64,000 bases of DNA from an uncultured Saprospiraceae bacterium (GTDB taxonomy: Bacteria > Bacteroidota > Bacteroidia > Chitinophagales > Saprospiraceae): positions 26,462-90,461 of the forward strand of contig CALJOK010000045.1 of the NCBI GenBank assembly GCA_937981555.1, written 5' to 3'. Positions 9,701 to 17,684 of the stretch are shown one piece after another. The translations under genes were made by a program, and so were the position numbers. Under the pieces are notes generated by a model. It ran no database searches. It was not told where the DNA came from and worked only from the letters and a program-made list of their open reading frames with translations. The number at the start of each line of letters is the position of its first letter. Positions within the stretch are counted from its first letter, which is position 1.

Positions 9701-11448
9701 AACCTTTTGAATATAAATTTACCTTACGCCCACCTTGGTGGAGAACGGCTATTGCTTATATCGCTTATTTCCTTTTATTTTTAGGGTTGATTTATGGAAT
9801 TTATTTATTTATAAAAAGGCGATTAGCCCTGCAAAGCCAATTAAAGTTTGAACAAAACGAAGCAGCTCGTTTAAAAGAATTAGATACTTTTAAATCTACT
9901 TTTTACACAAATATTACTCATGAATTTCGAACCCCTTTGACTGTTATTTTAGGAATGATAGATCAAATCAAAGAAAAACCTGATAAATATTTAGAAGAGG
10001 GGACAACACTTATCAAACGAAATGGGAAAAATCTTCTAGGGCAAATCAATCAAATCTTAGACCTCTCAAAACTAGAAACCAATTCTACGCAATTGAATAT
10101 GGTTCAAAGTGATATAGTGGAGTTTCTTCGATATTCTACCGAAGCATTTCAGAGTTATGCTAATGGACAAAATCTTTCACTTCGATTTTTCTCGCCTGTT
10201 GAAAAACTTCAAATGGATTATGACCCTGACACTATTCAAAATATCATGTCCAACTTGATTTCCAATGCGATGAAATTTACGCCAGATGGGGGAGATGTAA
10301 AAGTAATGTTAGAGAATTCCGAAAATCAATTAACAATAAAAGTACAAGACACAGGAGTTGGAATTTCTGAAAAAGATTTGCCTCATGTTTTTGATAGATT
10401 TTATCAAGTGAATGATGCCAATGGACAAAATGCTTATGGCACAGGAGTCGGTTTGGCTTATGTTCGAGAATTAGTAAAAATATTGGATGGTGAAATTTCT
10501 GTAAAAAGTGAGCAAGAAAAGGGAACGACTTTTATAGTGAATTTGCCCATTAAAAGAACAGCAACAATTGTTGAAAATGGAACTGCAAAAATCGAAACTC
10601 CAATTTGGAAACCAATTCAAAATAGAGTGGATGTCGTAGGCGATTCCAAAATTGTAAAAACAATTCCTGCTACCAATGGAAACCTTCCACAACTATTAAT
10701 CATAGAAGATAATGCGGATGTGGTCATTTATCTAAAAAGTTGCCTGAGTGATTTATACAATATTGAAGTCGCCTACAATGGAAAAATAGGAATTGAAAAA
10801 GCCCTTGAAACCATTCCAGATTTAATCATCAGCGATGTGATGATGCCTGAGAAAGATGGATTTGAAGTTTGTGATGTTTTGAAGAATGACGAAAGAACTA
10901 GTCATATTCCATTGATTCTTTTGACTGCCAAAGCAGATTCCTCTTCCAAAATTACTGGACTAAAACGAGGTGCCGACGCTTACCTTTCTAAACCATTTGA
11001 CAAAGAGGAATTACTCGTTCGACTAGAACTACTTGCGGAAAGACAAAAGAAAATGGCGACTTATTTTTCTAAAAATAATTATGCTAAAGAAGTACTTCCA
11101 GCCGAAGTCGACATTCAAGAAGCGATTCAAGTCGAAGATATTTTTATCAAAAAAGTCAAAAATATTATCGAAGAAAATTATTCAGATGAAAATTTTGCTT
11201 TGCCTCAACTTTGCCAAAAAATAAGAATGAGTCGTTCCCAATTATTTAGAAAAATGAAAGCATTAATTGGAACCTCTCCATCAGAATTTATTCGAAAATA
11301 TCGCTTGGAAAAAGCTAAACATTTATTAGAAACTACGGAAATGAATGTTTCGGAAGTTTCATGGAAAGTAGGATTTAAAGATTTATCACATTTTTCAAAA
11401 TCTTTTCATGCAGAATTTGGATATTTGCCAAGCGCAACCTATAACTAA
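6751..11448 (+). CDS. Hybrid histidine kinase: propeller/Y_Y_Y sensor, kinase, receiver and AraC output
   Basis: Classical Bacteroidota hybrid two-component protein, 1565 residues. An N-terminal hydrophobic segment ends in FLGTC, which reads as a lipobox, though the n-region before it is unusually long. Two-component propeller blades (repeats of the form S-hydrophobic-x-E-D-x-x-G-x-x-W-hydrophobic-G-T) run from about 185 to 850, then a Y_Y_Y domain (about 925-993), a membrane helix (about 999-1020), HisKA with H1057, HATPase (YGTGVGLAY), receiver with D1362 and a C-terminal AraC domain. If truly a lipoprotein the protein would be anchored twice, which is odd. It follows the TPR sensor by 74 bases on the same strand. 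Homologues usually sense polysaccharide fragments; here no glycan-use locus is adjacent, so the ligand is open. Confidence 0.93.
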   Translation: MKILNTSHDFNFIKTLFQFFKAYKGFIFSGFLLLFLGTCKNKPSKELSSPQIQNQEKSEAALNFTVSRTGDTIRNGIPIPIKGRRIESKDLKNPKKYFVEKEPASSLLHPNSLKGKTPENFNLTEKPSTYTIGENDVPEPKAIDATGKVSPALNPKTNKALLPSYKDLSIEDIQYLTTEHGMQNEGVLCTFQDSKGLIWMGTSKGVIQYDGVQFRNYTSVEGFVDASISSIMEDQKGQIWFAATNKGIICYDGHNFIHYNQEGGFPNRYASVIKEDHAGRIWIGTSSGAVCYLPNQMKTSRGVDSIYTGDFYYFLEKEGFTNNPVVSIIEDSRHNIWFGSTFTNKVIRYIPKDLESILGNFTHIPYLQKEKQNFKVFTIFYNLNTGVFDLIDDKEGKIWLATGGAGVISFDPNKNWPDLTYQKYTEEHGLLSNQVIKIVEDKDGDKWFGTEVGLTHFSKEKNISRFTHFTRKEGLIKENITSIYEDKKGLLWIGTQNGIHRLDKNSFKSYKEKDRLESLSSLYEDSKKQIWIGTGFYFQNIKKIIQEDKDQMPNNVITGSEIMEYRGEDFWSDKLGINCFLEDNNGNYWIGTFSGLLHYVPPKGSTKGYYQYFNDEKVFNKLNTMVTNIFEDRLGHIWFSTFDGLIRYEPQPDGSVGDFTRFFDKSNWMSSLKVLLDSRGDIWTQSSNIVTRFTTPKLGENFDEGLFTIFSKNEGFQKRGTVLTEDQGGNIWFEVNGGSLMRYDYREDDSQNLRLVYYELEGAQSGKGILSMEIDQNQNFWISTTEGVEIFVPEVDDDSLKIGINEGKFKSIKYGKQDGVRILKQRAAFNLIDSENRLWMGTPDGLMMLDINDFELNTSSPLVRLNNIEIKEEAIDFRKIGDDSLYTSQFEYGETIANSFDSVAAFSNYPLGLNLPHYTDHIRFNFSGIDWGAPHKVRYSYMIEGINDSWSLPNTENYVDYRNLPFGNFTFKVRAIGETQEWSEPFEYKFTLRPPWWRTAIAYIAYFLLFLGLIYGIYLFIKRRLALQSQLKFEQNEAARLKELDTFKSTFYTNITHEFRTPLTVILGMIDQIKEKPDKYLEEGTTLIKRNGKNLLGQINQILDLSKLETNSTQLNMVQSDIVEFLRYSTEAFQSYANGQNLSLRFFSPVEKLQMDYDPDTIQNIMSNLISNAMKFTPDGGDVKVMLENSENQLTIKVQDTGVGISEKDLPHVFDRFYQVNDANGQNAYGTGVGLAYVRELVKILDGEISVKSEQEKGTTFIVNLPIKRTATIVENGTAKIETPIWKPIQNRVDVVGDSKIVKTIPATNGNLPQLLIIEDNADVVIYLKSCLSDLYNIEVAYNGKIGIEKALETIPDLIISDVMMPEKDGFEVCDVLKNDERTSHIPLILLTAKADSSSKITGLKRGADAYLSKPFDKEELLVRLELLAERQKKMATYFSKNNYAKEVLPAEVDIQEAIQVEDIFIKKVKNIIEENYSDENFALPQLCQKIRMSRSQLFRKMKALIGTSPSEFIRKYRLEKAKHLLETTEMNVSEVSWKVGFKDLSHFSKSFHAEFGYLPSATYN

Positions 11449-11468
11449 CTGATAATCAGTTTTTTACA

Positions 11469-11515
11469 AAAATGGTCATTTCGTTTTTCGCAACGAAATG
11501 ACCATTTTTTTTTGC
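11469..11515 (+). terminator. Strong terminator closing the sensor locus
   Basis: Long hairpin with arms AAAATGGTCATTTCGTT and AACGAAATGACCATTTT around a TTCGC loop, followed by a run of T. It starts 21 bases after the sensor stop. Confidence 0.9.
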
Positions 11516-11743
11516 CCATCCTCAACTAAACGACCATTCGTTGAACGCATTTGACTAACGCCTCCAAGGGTTTTGACCGCAAATTTGTGATATGCTTTTG
11601 AAACATAACCCACCTAGAGATCAGGTTCACTCAAAAGCAGATTTCTGACCTAAGTAGTTCGCCGCCTGACGCTGGCGCCGCTTTTCAATTCACTTATTTA
11701 ATCACTTGTCTTGCACATGCAAGACCCTAAAATTTAATGTCAA
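11516..11743. other. Compositionally distinct leader region upstream of the GG-leader peptide
   Basis: About 230 bases, visibly richer in G and C than the flanks (for example GCCGCCTGACGCTGGCGCC near 11661-11683). No open frame of note. It holds a self-complementary GGCGCC and, near its end, the palindrome listed separately. It may be a structured leader, a promoter region or a transferred fragment. Confidence 0.4.
11709..11724. promoter_or_regulatory. Palindrome TCTTGCA-CA-TGCAAGA, possible operator
   Basis: Perfect 7-base arms with a 2-base centre, ending 19 bases before the start of the small GG-leader gene. It could be a dimeric regulator site or a hairpin in the leader. LytTR proteins normally bind direct repeats, so the nearby LytTR gene is not an obvious partner. 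Confidence 0.4.
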
Positions 11744-11908
11744 ATGAAAAATTTATTTAAAAAATCAAATGCACAAAACAATCAATCATTCGCAAATTTC
11801 TCAAAGTTTCAATTGAAAAAAACACAGTTGAAAAAGATTAAAGGTGGAAATGACGGAACAGGAACTGAAGACAATGGAATAATTACTGAGGACGAAGTAG
11901 TTGGCTAA
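11744..11908 (+). CDS. Small peptide with double-glycine leader (bacteriocin/RiPP precursor-like)
   Basis: A 54-residue frame. Residues 1-35 are a basic leader ending FQLKKTQLKKIKGG; residues 36-54 are a short, strongly acidic tail ending in ITEDEVVG. Leaders of the form hydrophobic-x-K-x-x-L-x-x-hydrophobic-K-G-G are typical of Bacteroidota GG-type precursor peptides, cut after the GG by C39-type peptidase/ABC exporters. The tail has no Cys and few Ser/Thr, so lanthipeptide-type rings are unlikely; it may be a signal peptide in the communication sense or a spacer-like small protein. No exporter or modifying enzyme is in the window. It is followed by a good terminator. Inference: exported peptide; activity unknown. 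Confidence 0.65.
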   Translation: MKNLFKKSNAQNNQSFANFSKFQLKKTQLKKIKGGNDGTGTEDNGIITEDEVVG

Positions 11909-11936
11909 AATTAACCAAAGACATCTGTAAAAAAGT

Positions 11937-11972
11937 GGAGGTTTCTTTTAAGAAAGAAACCTCTATTTTTTT
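11937..11972. terminator. Terminator between GG-leader peptide and convergent gene
   Basis: Hairpin with arms GGAGGTTTCTTT and GAAAGAAACCTC, followed by a T run on the plus strand. The hairpin overlaps the last codon of the convergent minus-strand gene; on the minus strand the run after it is weaker. Confidence 0.8.
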
Positions 11973-13396
11973 TGAAGAAGTTGTGTTAATTTTTCCAATA
12001 ACCAAAATTTCAAAATAACTGATGTTGTATTTTTTAATTTAATTAAAAGGGCATCATCTAATTTTTTTTGCCAATGTGCATTTACAATTTTTCGATAAAA
12101 AAGAATAAATTTTAAGTATTGGTCTTTGGTATTTTCCGCGATTAATTCGTTTCGCCTAATAAATTTTTCAAAGGCATTTGCTTGAGCGATGACCAATTCA
12201 AAATAACTATTATCAATTAAATATTGCTCATAATAAGAACGCAGCAGAATTGTTTTTGCCTTCAAAGTTTTGAGTGGTTTTGAAAAAGTATGATTTAAAA
12301 TTAAGTCAATTGCTTTAAAATATTCTTTCTGTTGATAAAACAAAAAACTCAACCCAAAACAAATAGCATCTTCTTTTACTGATGAGGGTAAATAGTCTTT
12401 ATAATTTTCAATAAAGTTTTCTATCCACTCAAATTCAGCAGCATAAGTTCCTACTGTTATGATATTTGAAAAAATTGATTCTCCAATCTGATTGTTATTA
12501 ATTAATAAATTTCGCTCGAGTCCAAATTTATACAACAAAAACATTTTTGAAAAAAAAGCGGAGTTGCCTTTATTAATTTGACTACTAGAATAATTCAGTA
12601 AAATTTTCAGAATAATAATTTTATCATTTCTTCCAAATCTTTTAAAGTTACTTTTAAATAAACTCTCTATCCTTTGATGTAATTCATCATTGTTAGGTTG
12701 TGTAATTGTCTCATTGATCAGTTGATAAATTTTAAAGATTGGTTCTTCTTGTAAAACTGTTTTGGCTTTTCTAATGGAATTTAATCCTACTTTTTCTTTA
12801 AATAATTTCTCATGTAATTTGATACCTAAATCTAATTGTTGCTTTTGAAGCAAGTAAAAATAATCCAAATGTTCCGTCGAATTTTTTAAGATTTTTGAAT
12901 TTAGTTTTTGTCTATTCGTTTCTTGGTGATTCGAATAATTAAAACTCAATTCATATATTTCTTTATAAAAAGAAATATCTCGATAAGGTAATTTTTCCAA
13001 TTCCTCCATCAATCCTTTTGTCCCTTTTTCAAACTGTTTATACAGATTTCTTTCTCCCAACTCTTCCACTAATAATTTTTTCTTTTGAAAATGCTTCTTC
13101 CGTAAACGCATTGTTATAAAAAACTCTTCGGTCAACAAGGCCAATTCATACATCACTTTTCGAAGTTTTTGAACATTGAATTTTTCGTTAGGAAATAGTT
13201 TTTGAAAAACTTTTTCCTTAGCCAGTTTAGGTGAATTTAATTCTGGATAGTATTTTTTAATGTATTCAAATAGTCTGAATGTTAGCGTATTACCGCTACC
13301 GTTATGATAAAAAGGAGATTTAAGAAATTTTTGAAACCAATGAATTTCTTCTGGTTGCAGTCCTCGGAGAAGAGTAAAAAGTTTGCTAGAGTGCAT
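11963..13396 (-). CDS. Conserved helical-repeat protein of unknown function
   Basis: 477 residues, all-helical in appearance, Lys- and Leu-rich, with no signal peptide and no membrane segment. The N-terminus (LFTLLRGLQPEEIHWFQKFL, then SPFYHN) resembles a family I recall as common hypothetical proteins in Saprospira/Lewinella-type genomes, with a compact N-terminal domain followed by TPR-like helical hairpins. No catalytic motif is visible. It converges on the GG-leader peptide and is divergent from the LytTR gene, which suggests, but does not show, a shared role. Function unknown. Confidence 0.75.
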   Translation of the reverse strand: MHSSKLFTLLRGLQPEEIHWFQKFLKSPFYHNGSGNTLTFRLFEYIKKYYPELNSPKLAKEKVFQKLFPNEKFNVQKLRKVMYELALLTEEFFITMRLRKKHFQKKKLLVEELGERNLYKQFEKGTKGLMEELEKLPYRDISFYKEIYELSFNYSNHQETNRQKLNSKILKNSTEHLDYFYLLQKQQLDLGIKLHEKLFKEKVGLNSIRKAKTVLQEEPIFKIYQLINETITQPNNDELHQRIESLFKSNFKRFGRNDKIIILKILLNYSSSQINKGNSAFFSKMFLLYKFGLERNLLINNNQIGESIFSNIITVGTYAAEFEWIENFIENYKDYLPSSVKEDAICFGLSFLFYQQKEYFKAIDLILNHTFSKPLKTLKAKTILLRSYYEQYLIDNSYFELVIAQANAFEKFIRRNELIAENTKDQYLKFILFYRKIVNAHWQKKLDDALLIKLKNTTSVILKFWLLEKLTQLLQKK

Positions 13397-13657
13397 TTGG
13401 TTAATTTTTCTAAGAATATAAAAACGCTATTTATAGAATACAAAATAAGAATATTTTTAGAATTTTTAAATACGATAGAATGATATGTAAGTTGTTGGAT
13501 GTCAGAATGTTAAGTTAATTAGTGAGTGGAAAAATGGATATAAAAAAAGAATTTATTAAAAAAACTGTCTTTCAAAAATGGCAAATCCATGTATAATTTG
13601 CAGCGAATCAATTATGAATAGTCATAATTCCTGTATAAATCTTAAAAACCAAACCTA

Positions 13658-13990
13658 ATGAAAAATGATTATCCAAAAATTGCCCTTCAAGGAATGGATG
13701 GATTAATGTTCGTCAGAGAAGACGAAGTGTTGTATGCCATAGCTGATGGGAATTATACATGTATTCATTTGACCAATGACAGGCAAACTAAAGTGCTTCG
13801 AAAAATTAAAGAAGTAGAAGAATTGCTTAGTTCAAAAAAAATTGTTCGAATTCATCGGTCACATGCCATCAATCTTGACCACGTAATTCGACTTAGTGGA
13901 AATGAAATGATCTTGATGACAAATGGAGAAGAGTTGGCATTAGCTCGAAATAGGAAAGCAGAATTTATTGAAAAATTCACCAAAATATAA
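13658..13990 (+). CDS. Stand-alone LytTR DNA-binding protein
   Basis: A 110-residue protein that is only a LytTR domain: GMDGLMFVREDEVLYAIADG, the central helix LRKIKEVEELL, the IVRIHRSHAINLDHV signature at about 65-80 and the closing LARNRKAEFIEKF helix. There is no receiver domain, so activity is probably controlled by its own level, by a partner or by oligomerisation. It sits 89 bases before an FG-GAP lipoprotein on the same strand and is divergent from the helical-repeat gene, with a 261-base shared upstream region. Transcription regulation of one or both neighbours is an inference. Confidence 0.85.
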   Translation: MKNDYPKIALQGMDGLMFVREDEVLYAIADGNYTCIHLTNDRQTKVLRKIKEVEELLSSKKIVRIHRSHAINLDHVIRLSGNEMILMTNGEELALARNRKAEFIEKFTKI

Positions 13991-14078
13991 AATACACTCA
14001 TAGCCTCAAAATTAAATTTATCAGTAAAGCTGATAATATTTTTTTAACCCAATTTTTAAATAATTAAATTAACCAGTA

Positions 14079-15455
14079 ATGAAAAATGAATTTTTTAAAT
14101 CACTAACGAACTCAATCTTATTTTTTGCATTATTAGCAACACTTACGATAATGAGTTGTCAGAAAGAAAGCCTTAAAGATGTTGCTACTAATGAAAAAGG
14201 AACAACAGAAAATCAAACCGAAATTGACATCGCTACAGTTACGCTTCAAGCAATCTATGGTTTTCAAGAAGGAGAATTAACTCAGACAGAAACAGATGAT
14301 TTTTATTCGAAATTAATGTCAAATCTTACAGAAGATGAAAAAGCACAATTAGATGAATATGTTCAATCATATTTATCGCGATCAGAAATTGCCAATTCAT
14401 ATACTCAAGTAGGAACTAGAAGTGCAGGTAGTGAAACTATTCTGTCTGAAGGAACACCAGGAGATGGATTCGGTTCATCTATTGCCAAACAAGGAAATAC
14501 TCTTTTTGTAGGTGCACCAGGAATCAATTCAGTTCATGTTTACGAAAATAATTCACTTACCCAAACATTGACCGCTAGCAATGGTGCAGCCGGGTTCGGT
14601 TCAAGAGTAACTGCGAGTGCAAACAAACTTGCAGTTAGCGCTCCAGGTCATATTTATATTTTCGGAAAGCAAGGTAACTCTTGGGTAGAGCAGGATATCA
14701 TTACTCCTGATGCTGATTTTGTAGGTAGTGGAGGAACAGGTACGGATATAGTTATGCATGGAAATAAGTTAGCTGTTCTAGGTCGAACAGGAACAGCAAG
14801 TACAATCTTTGTCTATAAATTAACAGGTAATAGTTGGTCACAAGAAGCAGAGATTGATATGGCATCTACTCAAACATTTTTTTGGGATATAGATATGCAT
14901 GACAATCGAATAGTTGGGAACGGAGGAGATGGTCAGATGGGACCTTTTCTTGCACCTCAAGTATATATTTTTGAAAAATCTGGCAATAACTGGGGGTTAG
15001 AAACACAAGTTGCTTTTCCAGCTGACTATTTATTAACTAGACAAATTGCAATCGATAATTCTACGATTGTAGCCAATACAGCCTTTGGTGCTCTTGGAGC
15101 TACTAACTCTATAATTATTACTCCTTCTGGAGGGAGTTGGGCAATAAGTGGAGGGATTGAACAACCTGGACCACTTCCATTTGCCGATCGTCTATTAGAT
15201 ATTCAAGGATCAAAAATTGTGGTAGGTGCACCTACATTTGGTTTTTTTCTTCCTTTTCCACCTTTTATTTTGCCACAAGGAGATGATGTTGTACATGTTT
15301 TTGAAAATGAAATTTTGACAGAAACACTTACCCCTAGCAGTAGTGATTTAGATCATGCCTTTGGAGCAAGTCTATTACTTTCAGGAAATAAAGTGATTAT
15401 TGGATCGCCTAATTTCCCAGGGACTGTAGCTGGAGAGGTAGTTATTTATGATTAG
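14079..15455 (+). CDS. FG-GAP repeat lipoprotein
   Basis: 458 residues. Signal peptide with a lipobox-like TIMSC gives a lipid-anchored Cys near residue 27. After a helical linker rich in acidic and polar residues (about 35-120) come FG-GAP/integrin-like blades: GDGFGSSIAKQGNTLFVGAP, GFGSRVTASANKLAVSAP, DIVMHGNKLAVLG and HAFGASLLLSGNKVIIGSP, each followed by a VHVYE- or IYIF-type strand. This predicts a surface or periplasmic beta-propeller, usually for binding other macromolecules. It follows the LytTR gene and may be its target. No catalytic site is apparent. Confidence 0.85.
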   Translation: MKNEFFKSLTNSILFFALLATLTIMSCQKESLKDVATNEKGTTENQTEIDIATVTLQAIYGFQEGELTQTETDDFYSKLMSNLTEDEKAQLDEYVQSYLSRSEIANSYTQVGTRSAGSETILSEGTPGDGFGSSIAKQGNTLFVGAPGINSVHVYENNSLTQTLTASNGAAGFGSRVTASANKLAVSAPGHIYIFGKQGNSWVEQDIITPDADFVGSGGTGTDIVMHGNKLAVLGRTGTASTIFVYKLTGNSWSQEAEIDMASTQTFFWDIDMHDNRIVGNGGDGQMGPFLAPQVYIFEKSGNNWGLETQVAFPADYLLTRQIAIDNSTIVANTAFGALGATNSIIITPSGGSWAISGGIEQPGPLPFADRLLDIQGSKIVVGAPTFGFFLPFPPFILPQGDDVVHVFENEILTETLTPSSSDLDHAFGASLLLSGNKVIIGSPNFPGTVAGEVVIYD

Positions 15456-15502
15456 ATATTACATTAAAGCCTAGGCTTACCTTTTTTTAGAAGTTTTTTC
15501 TA

Positions 15503-15542
15503 AAAAAAAAAGAGGCATATCAAAATATTTGGTATGCCTCTT
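15503..15542 (-). terminator. Terminator of the HAD-family gene
   Basis: On the minus strand, arms AAGAGGCATA and TATGCCTCTT enclose a loop and are followed by a run of ten T. It lies about 50 bases after the HAD stop and also sits downstream of the FG-GAP gene, where the run is lacking in the plus direction. Confidence 0.8.
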
Positions 15543-15591
15543 CTGTGAAAAAATAGAATATAAGTCCTTTGGACTTTTCCTTTTTTCTAAA

Positions 15592-16260
15592 TCAACTTCT
15601 AAATTCATCCAAATCTTGAAACTCAAAAACATTCCCAAAAGGTAACCCTTCTTTCACTTCGTTATTCCGATTAACCCAAACACTATCCAACCCAAAATTA
15701 CTTGCTCCTGAAACATCCCATTGGTTAGAAGAAAAAAATAAAACCTCCTCTTTGGAAACTTCTAATTTATCCAAAGCCATTTGATAAACTTCCTTTCGAG
15801 GTTTGTAAATTCCAATATCATCGACTGAAAAGATATGATTAATAAAATTTCCAATCCCTGTTTTTTGAACACCATTTTCCAACATTGATCTAGTTCCATT
15901 TGACAAAATGCAAATCGTTTTTTCTTGGAAAAAATCCAAAGCTTCTCGCACTCCATCAATCAAATTTGGACTATCATAAATTGGTAAAAGCAAATCAAAA
16001 ATTCGAGGATTTTTTAAACCATTGACACGCATGCTATAATCTAATGCTTCTTTGGTCACTTGCGAAAATGGAGCATATTTGTTCATTTGATTTCGCAGCC
16101 AAGTATATTCTAGCTGTTTTTTTCTCCAAATAGAAATAAGATTTTCGGTTTTATCTTTAGCAATGTTTTGAAGTTCTGCGTCTATCTCACTCGTCTTAAA
16201 AAGTGTTCCAAAAGCATCAAAGACAAAAATGGATTTCGAATGGATTTTTTGATTTTCCAT
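15592..16260 (-). CDS. HAD hydrolase, haloacid dehalogenase type II-like
   Basis: 222 residues. Motif I is FVFDAFGTLF with nucleophile Asp15; motif II is CILSNGTRS; the conserved Lys lies in KPRKEVYQMAL; motif III/IV is the dehalogenase-type FFSSNQWDVSGASNFGLDSVWVNR. This S-S-N-x-W-D signature is typical of (S)-2-haloacid dehalogenases, which turn 2-haloacids into 2-hydroxyacids through an ester on the Asp. The true substrate of environmental homologues is often unknown. Single gene with its own terminator; 188 bases separate it from the divergent peroxidase gene. Confidence 0.85.
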   Translation of the reverse strand: MENQKIHSKSIFVFDAFGTLFKTSEIDAELQNIAKDKTENLISIWRKKQLEYTWLRNQMNKYAPFSQVTKEALDYSMRVNGLKNPRIFDLLLPIYDSPNLIDGVREALDFFQEKTICILSNGTRSMLENGVQKTGIGNFINHIFSVDDIGIYKPRKEVYQMALDKLEVSKEEVLFFSSNQWDVSGASNFGLDSVWVNRNNEVKEGLPFGNVFEFQDLDEFRS

Positions 16261-16448
16261 AACTAAGATGTATTCGTTTTTCCAAAAAGTCCTAAAAATT
16301 AGGTTAAAACTACATTAACAGTCTACTTTAACACATATTAACAATCAATTTTAACTTCTTGAAAAAGATTTTAAGCGAGGTTTTTGTTATTTTTACAATT
16401 CTTTGACAAAAACCTATTTAGTAAATAATTAAAAAACAACTCAAAGTT

Positions 16449-17615
16449 ATGAAAAATTTAAACTGCCTATTAGCATTCCTTATGGTGCTATTTTTCTTTT
16501 CTTCTTGTAAAAAAGATAAAATAGATATCTCTTATGAAAGGTATACTGCGGAAGATTATGCAGTTCTAAGTCAATCATTAAATATAGAAAATGACTTAGA
16601 AGATTACACTTTTGTTTTCCCAAAATATTATCAGTCTCGTTCCCTTTCGTTTGATAGCGATTTAGCTACCTTAGGTCGGGTAATTTTTTATGATAAAAAC
16701 TTATCTGATGATCGAACTATCTCATGTGCATCTTGCCATAAGCAAGAATTAGCATTTGCAGATGATAAGGCATTTAGTGATGGAGTTTCGAACCGAGTGA
16801 CTAGCCGAAATTCATTGGCTTTAGGTTCTGTATTTAATTTTGCAGAATACTATGGAGATGCTGCTTCAGGACGAATTCCTTTCTTCTGGGATAATCGAGC
16901 AAATACGGTTCAGGAGCAAGCAAGACAAACTTTTGCAAATGAACAAGAAATGAATATGCCAATGCATAAGGTATTGGAAAGAGTAAATGAAAATGATTAT
17001 TACCGAGTTCTTTTTAAAGAAACATTTGGTGATAGTGACTTTACCGAAGATAGAGTATTAGATGCAGTAAGTGAATTTGTAAATAGTATGAGTTCTTACC
17101 GGTCTAAGTATGATGAAGAATTGGATAAGCATTATGTAGCTACTTATAACTTAAATAATATTGTAGGTGTTGACTTTGCTGGTTTTACTTCTGCAGAAAA
17201 TTTAGGAAAAGATTTATATGTTTCTAATTGTGGAAACTGTCACGGTGAAATTAATGGATTCCCAGCAGAAGTGAAGGCCAACAATGGTTTGGATATGGTG
17301 TATGAAGATCAAGGGATTGGAGAAATAAGTGGCTCAGGAAACAATGGAGTATTTAAAGTACCTACGTTAAGAAATATTGCTTTGACTGGACCATTTATGC
17401 ATGATGGGCGTTTTGCAACATTAGAAGAAGTAGTTGATCATTATAGCAATGGTGTACAAAATCATCCAAACTTAAGTAGCCAATTGAAGCAAGGTGGACA
17501 AGCTAAAGCGTTCAATTTTACTCAAGGAGAAAAAGATGCTTTGATTTCATTCTTGAATACATTTACGGATGAAGTAATGTTAGCTGATGTAAAATACTCT
17601 GATCCTTTTAAATAG
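16449..17615 (+). CDS. Di-heme cytochrome c peroxidase, lipoprotein
   Basis: 388 residues with a lipobox (FFFSSC, Cys near 20), so membrane-anchored facing the periplasm. Two c-type heme sites: CASCH at 93-97 and CGNCH at 261-265, the layout of bacterial di-heme cytochrome c peroxidases/MauG relatives. The N-terminal motif GRVIFYDKNLSDDRTISCASCH and the late GPFMHDGRFATLEEVVDHY stretch are family hallmarks; the latter carries a Met/His region around the electron-transfer heme. Reduces hydrogen peroxide with electrons from small cytochromes. It is a single gene closed by a terminator. Confidence 0.93.
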   Translation: MKNLNCLLAFLMVLFFFSSCKKDKIDISYERYTAEDYAVLSQSLNIENDLEDYTFVFPKYYQSRSLSFDSDLATLGRVIFYDKNLSDDRTISCASCHKQELAFADDKAFSDGVSNRVTSRNSLALGSVFNFAEYYGDAASGRIPFFWDNRANTVQEQARQTFANEQEMNMPMHKVLERVNENDYYRVLFKETFGDSDFTEDRVLDAVSEFVNSMSSYRSKYDEELDKHYVATYNLNNIVGVDFAGFTSAENLGKDLYVSNCGNCHGEINGFPAEVKANNGLDMVYEDQGIGEISGSGNNGVFKVPTLRNIALTGPFMHDGRFATLEEVVDHYSNGVQNHPNLSSQLKQGGQAKAFNFTQGEKDALISFLNTFTDEVMLADVKYSDPFK

Positions 17616-17640
17616 AGATTAGATAAAAGATAAAATAAAA

Positions 17641-17676
17641 AGTCTTCCATGGTTTAGCTATGGAAGGCTTTTTTTT
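17641..17676 (+). terminator. Terminator of the di-heme peroxidase gene
   Basis: Hairpin AGTCTTCCAT / TATGGAAGGCT with one G-T pair, followed by a run of T, 26 bases after the stop codon. Confidence 0.85.
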
Positions 17677-17684
17677 AAAATTCG

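Noticed and set aside
11709..11724. Idea that the palindrome is a LytTR binding site
   Set aside because: LytTR proteins usually bind direct repeats; only listed as a possible operator for an unknown factor.
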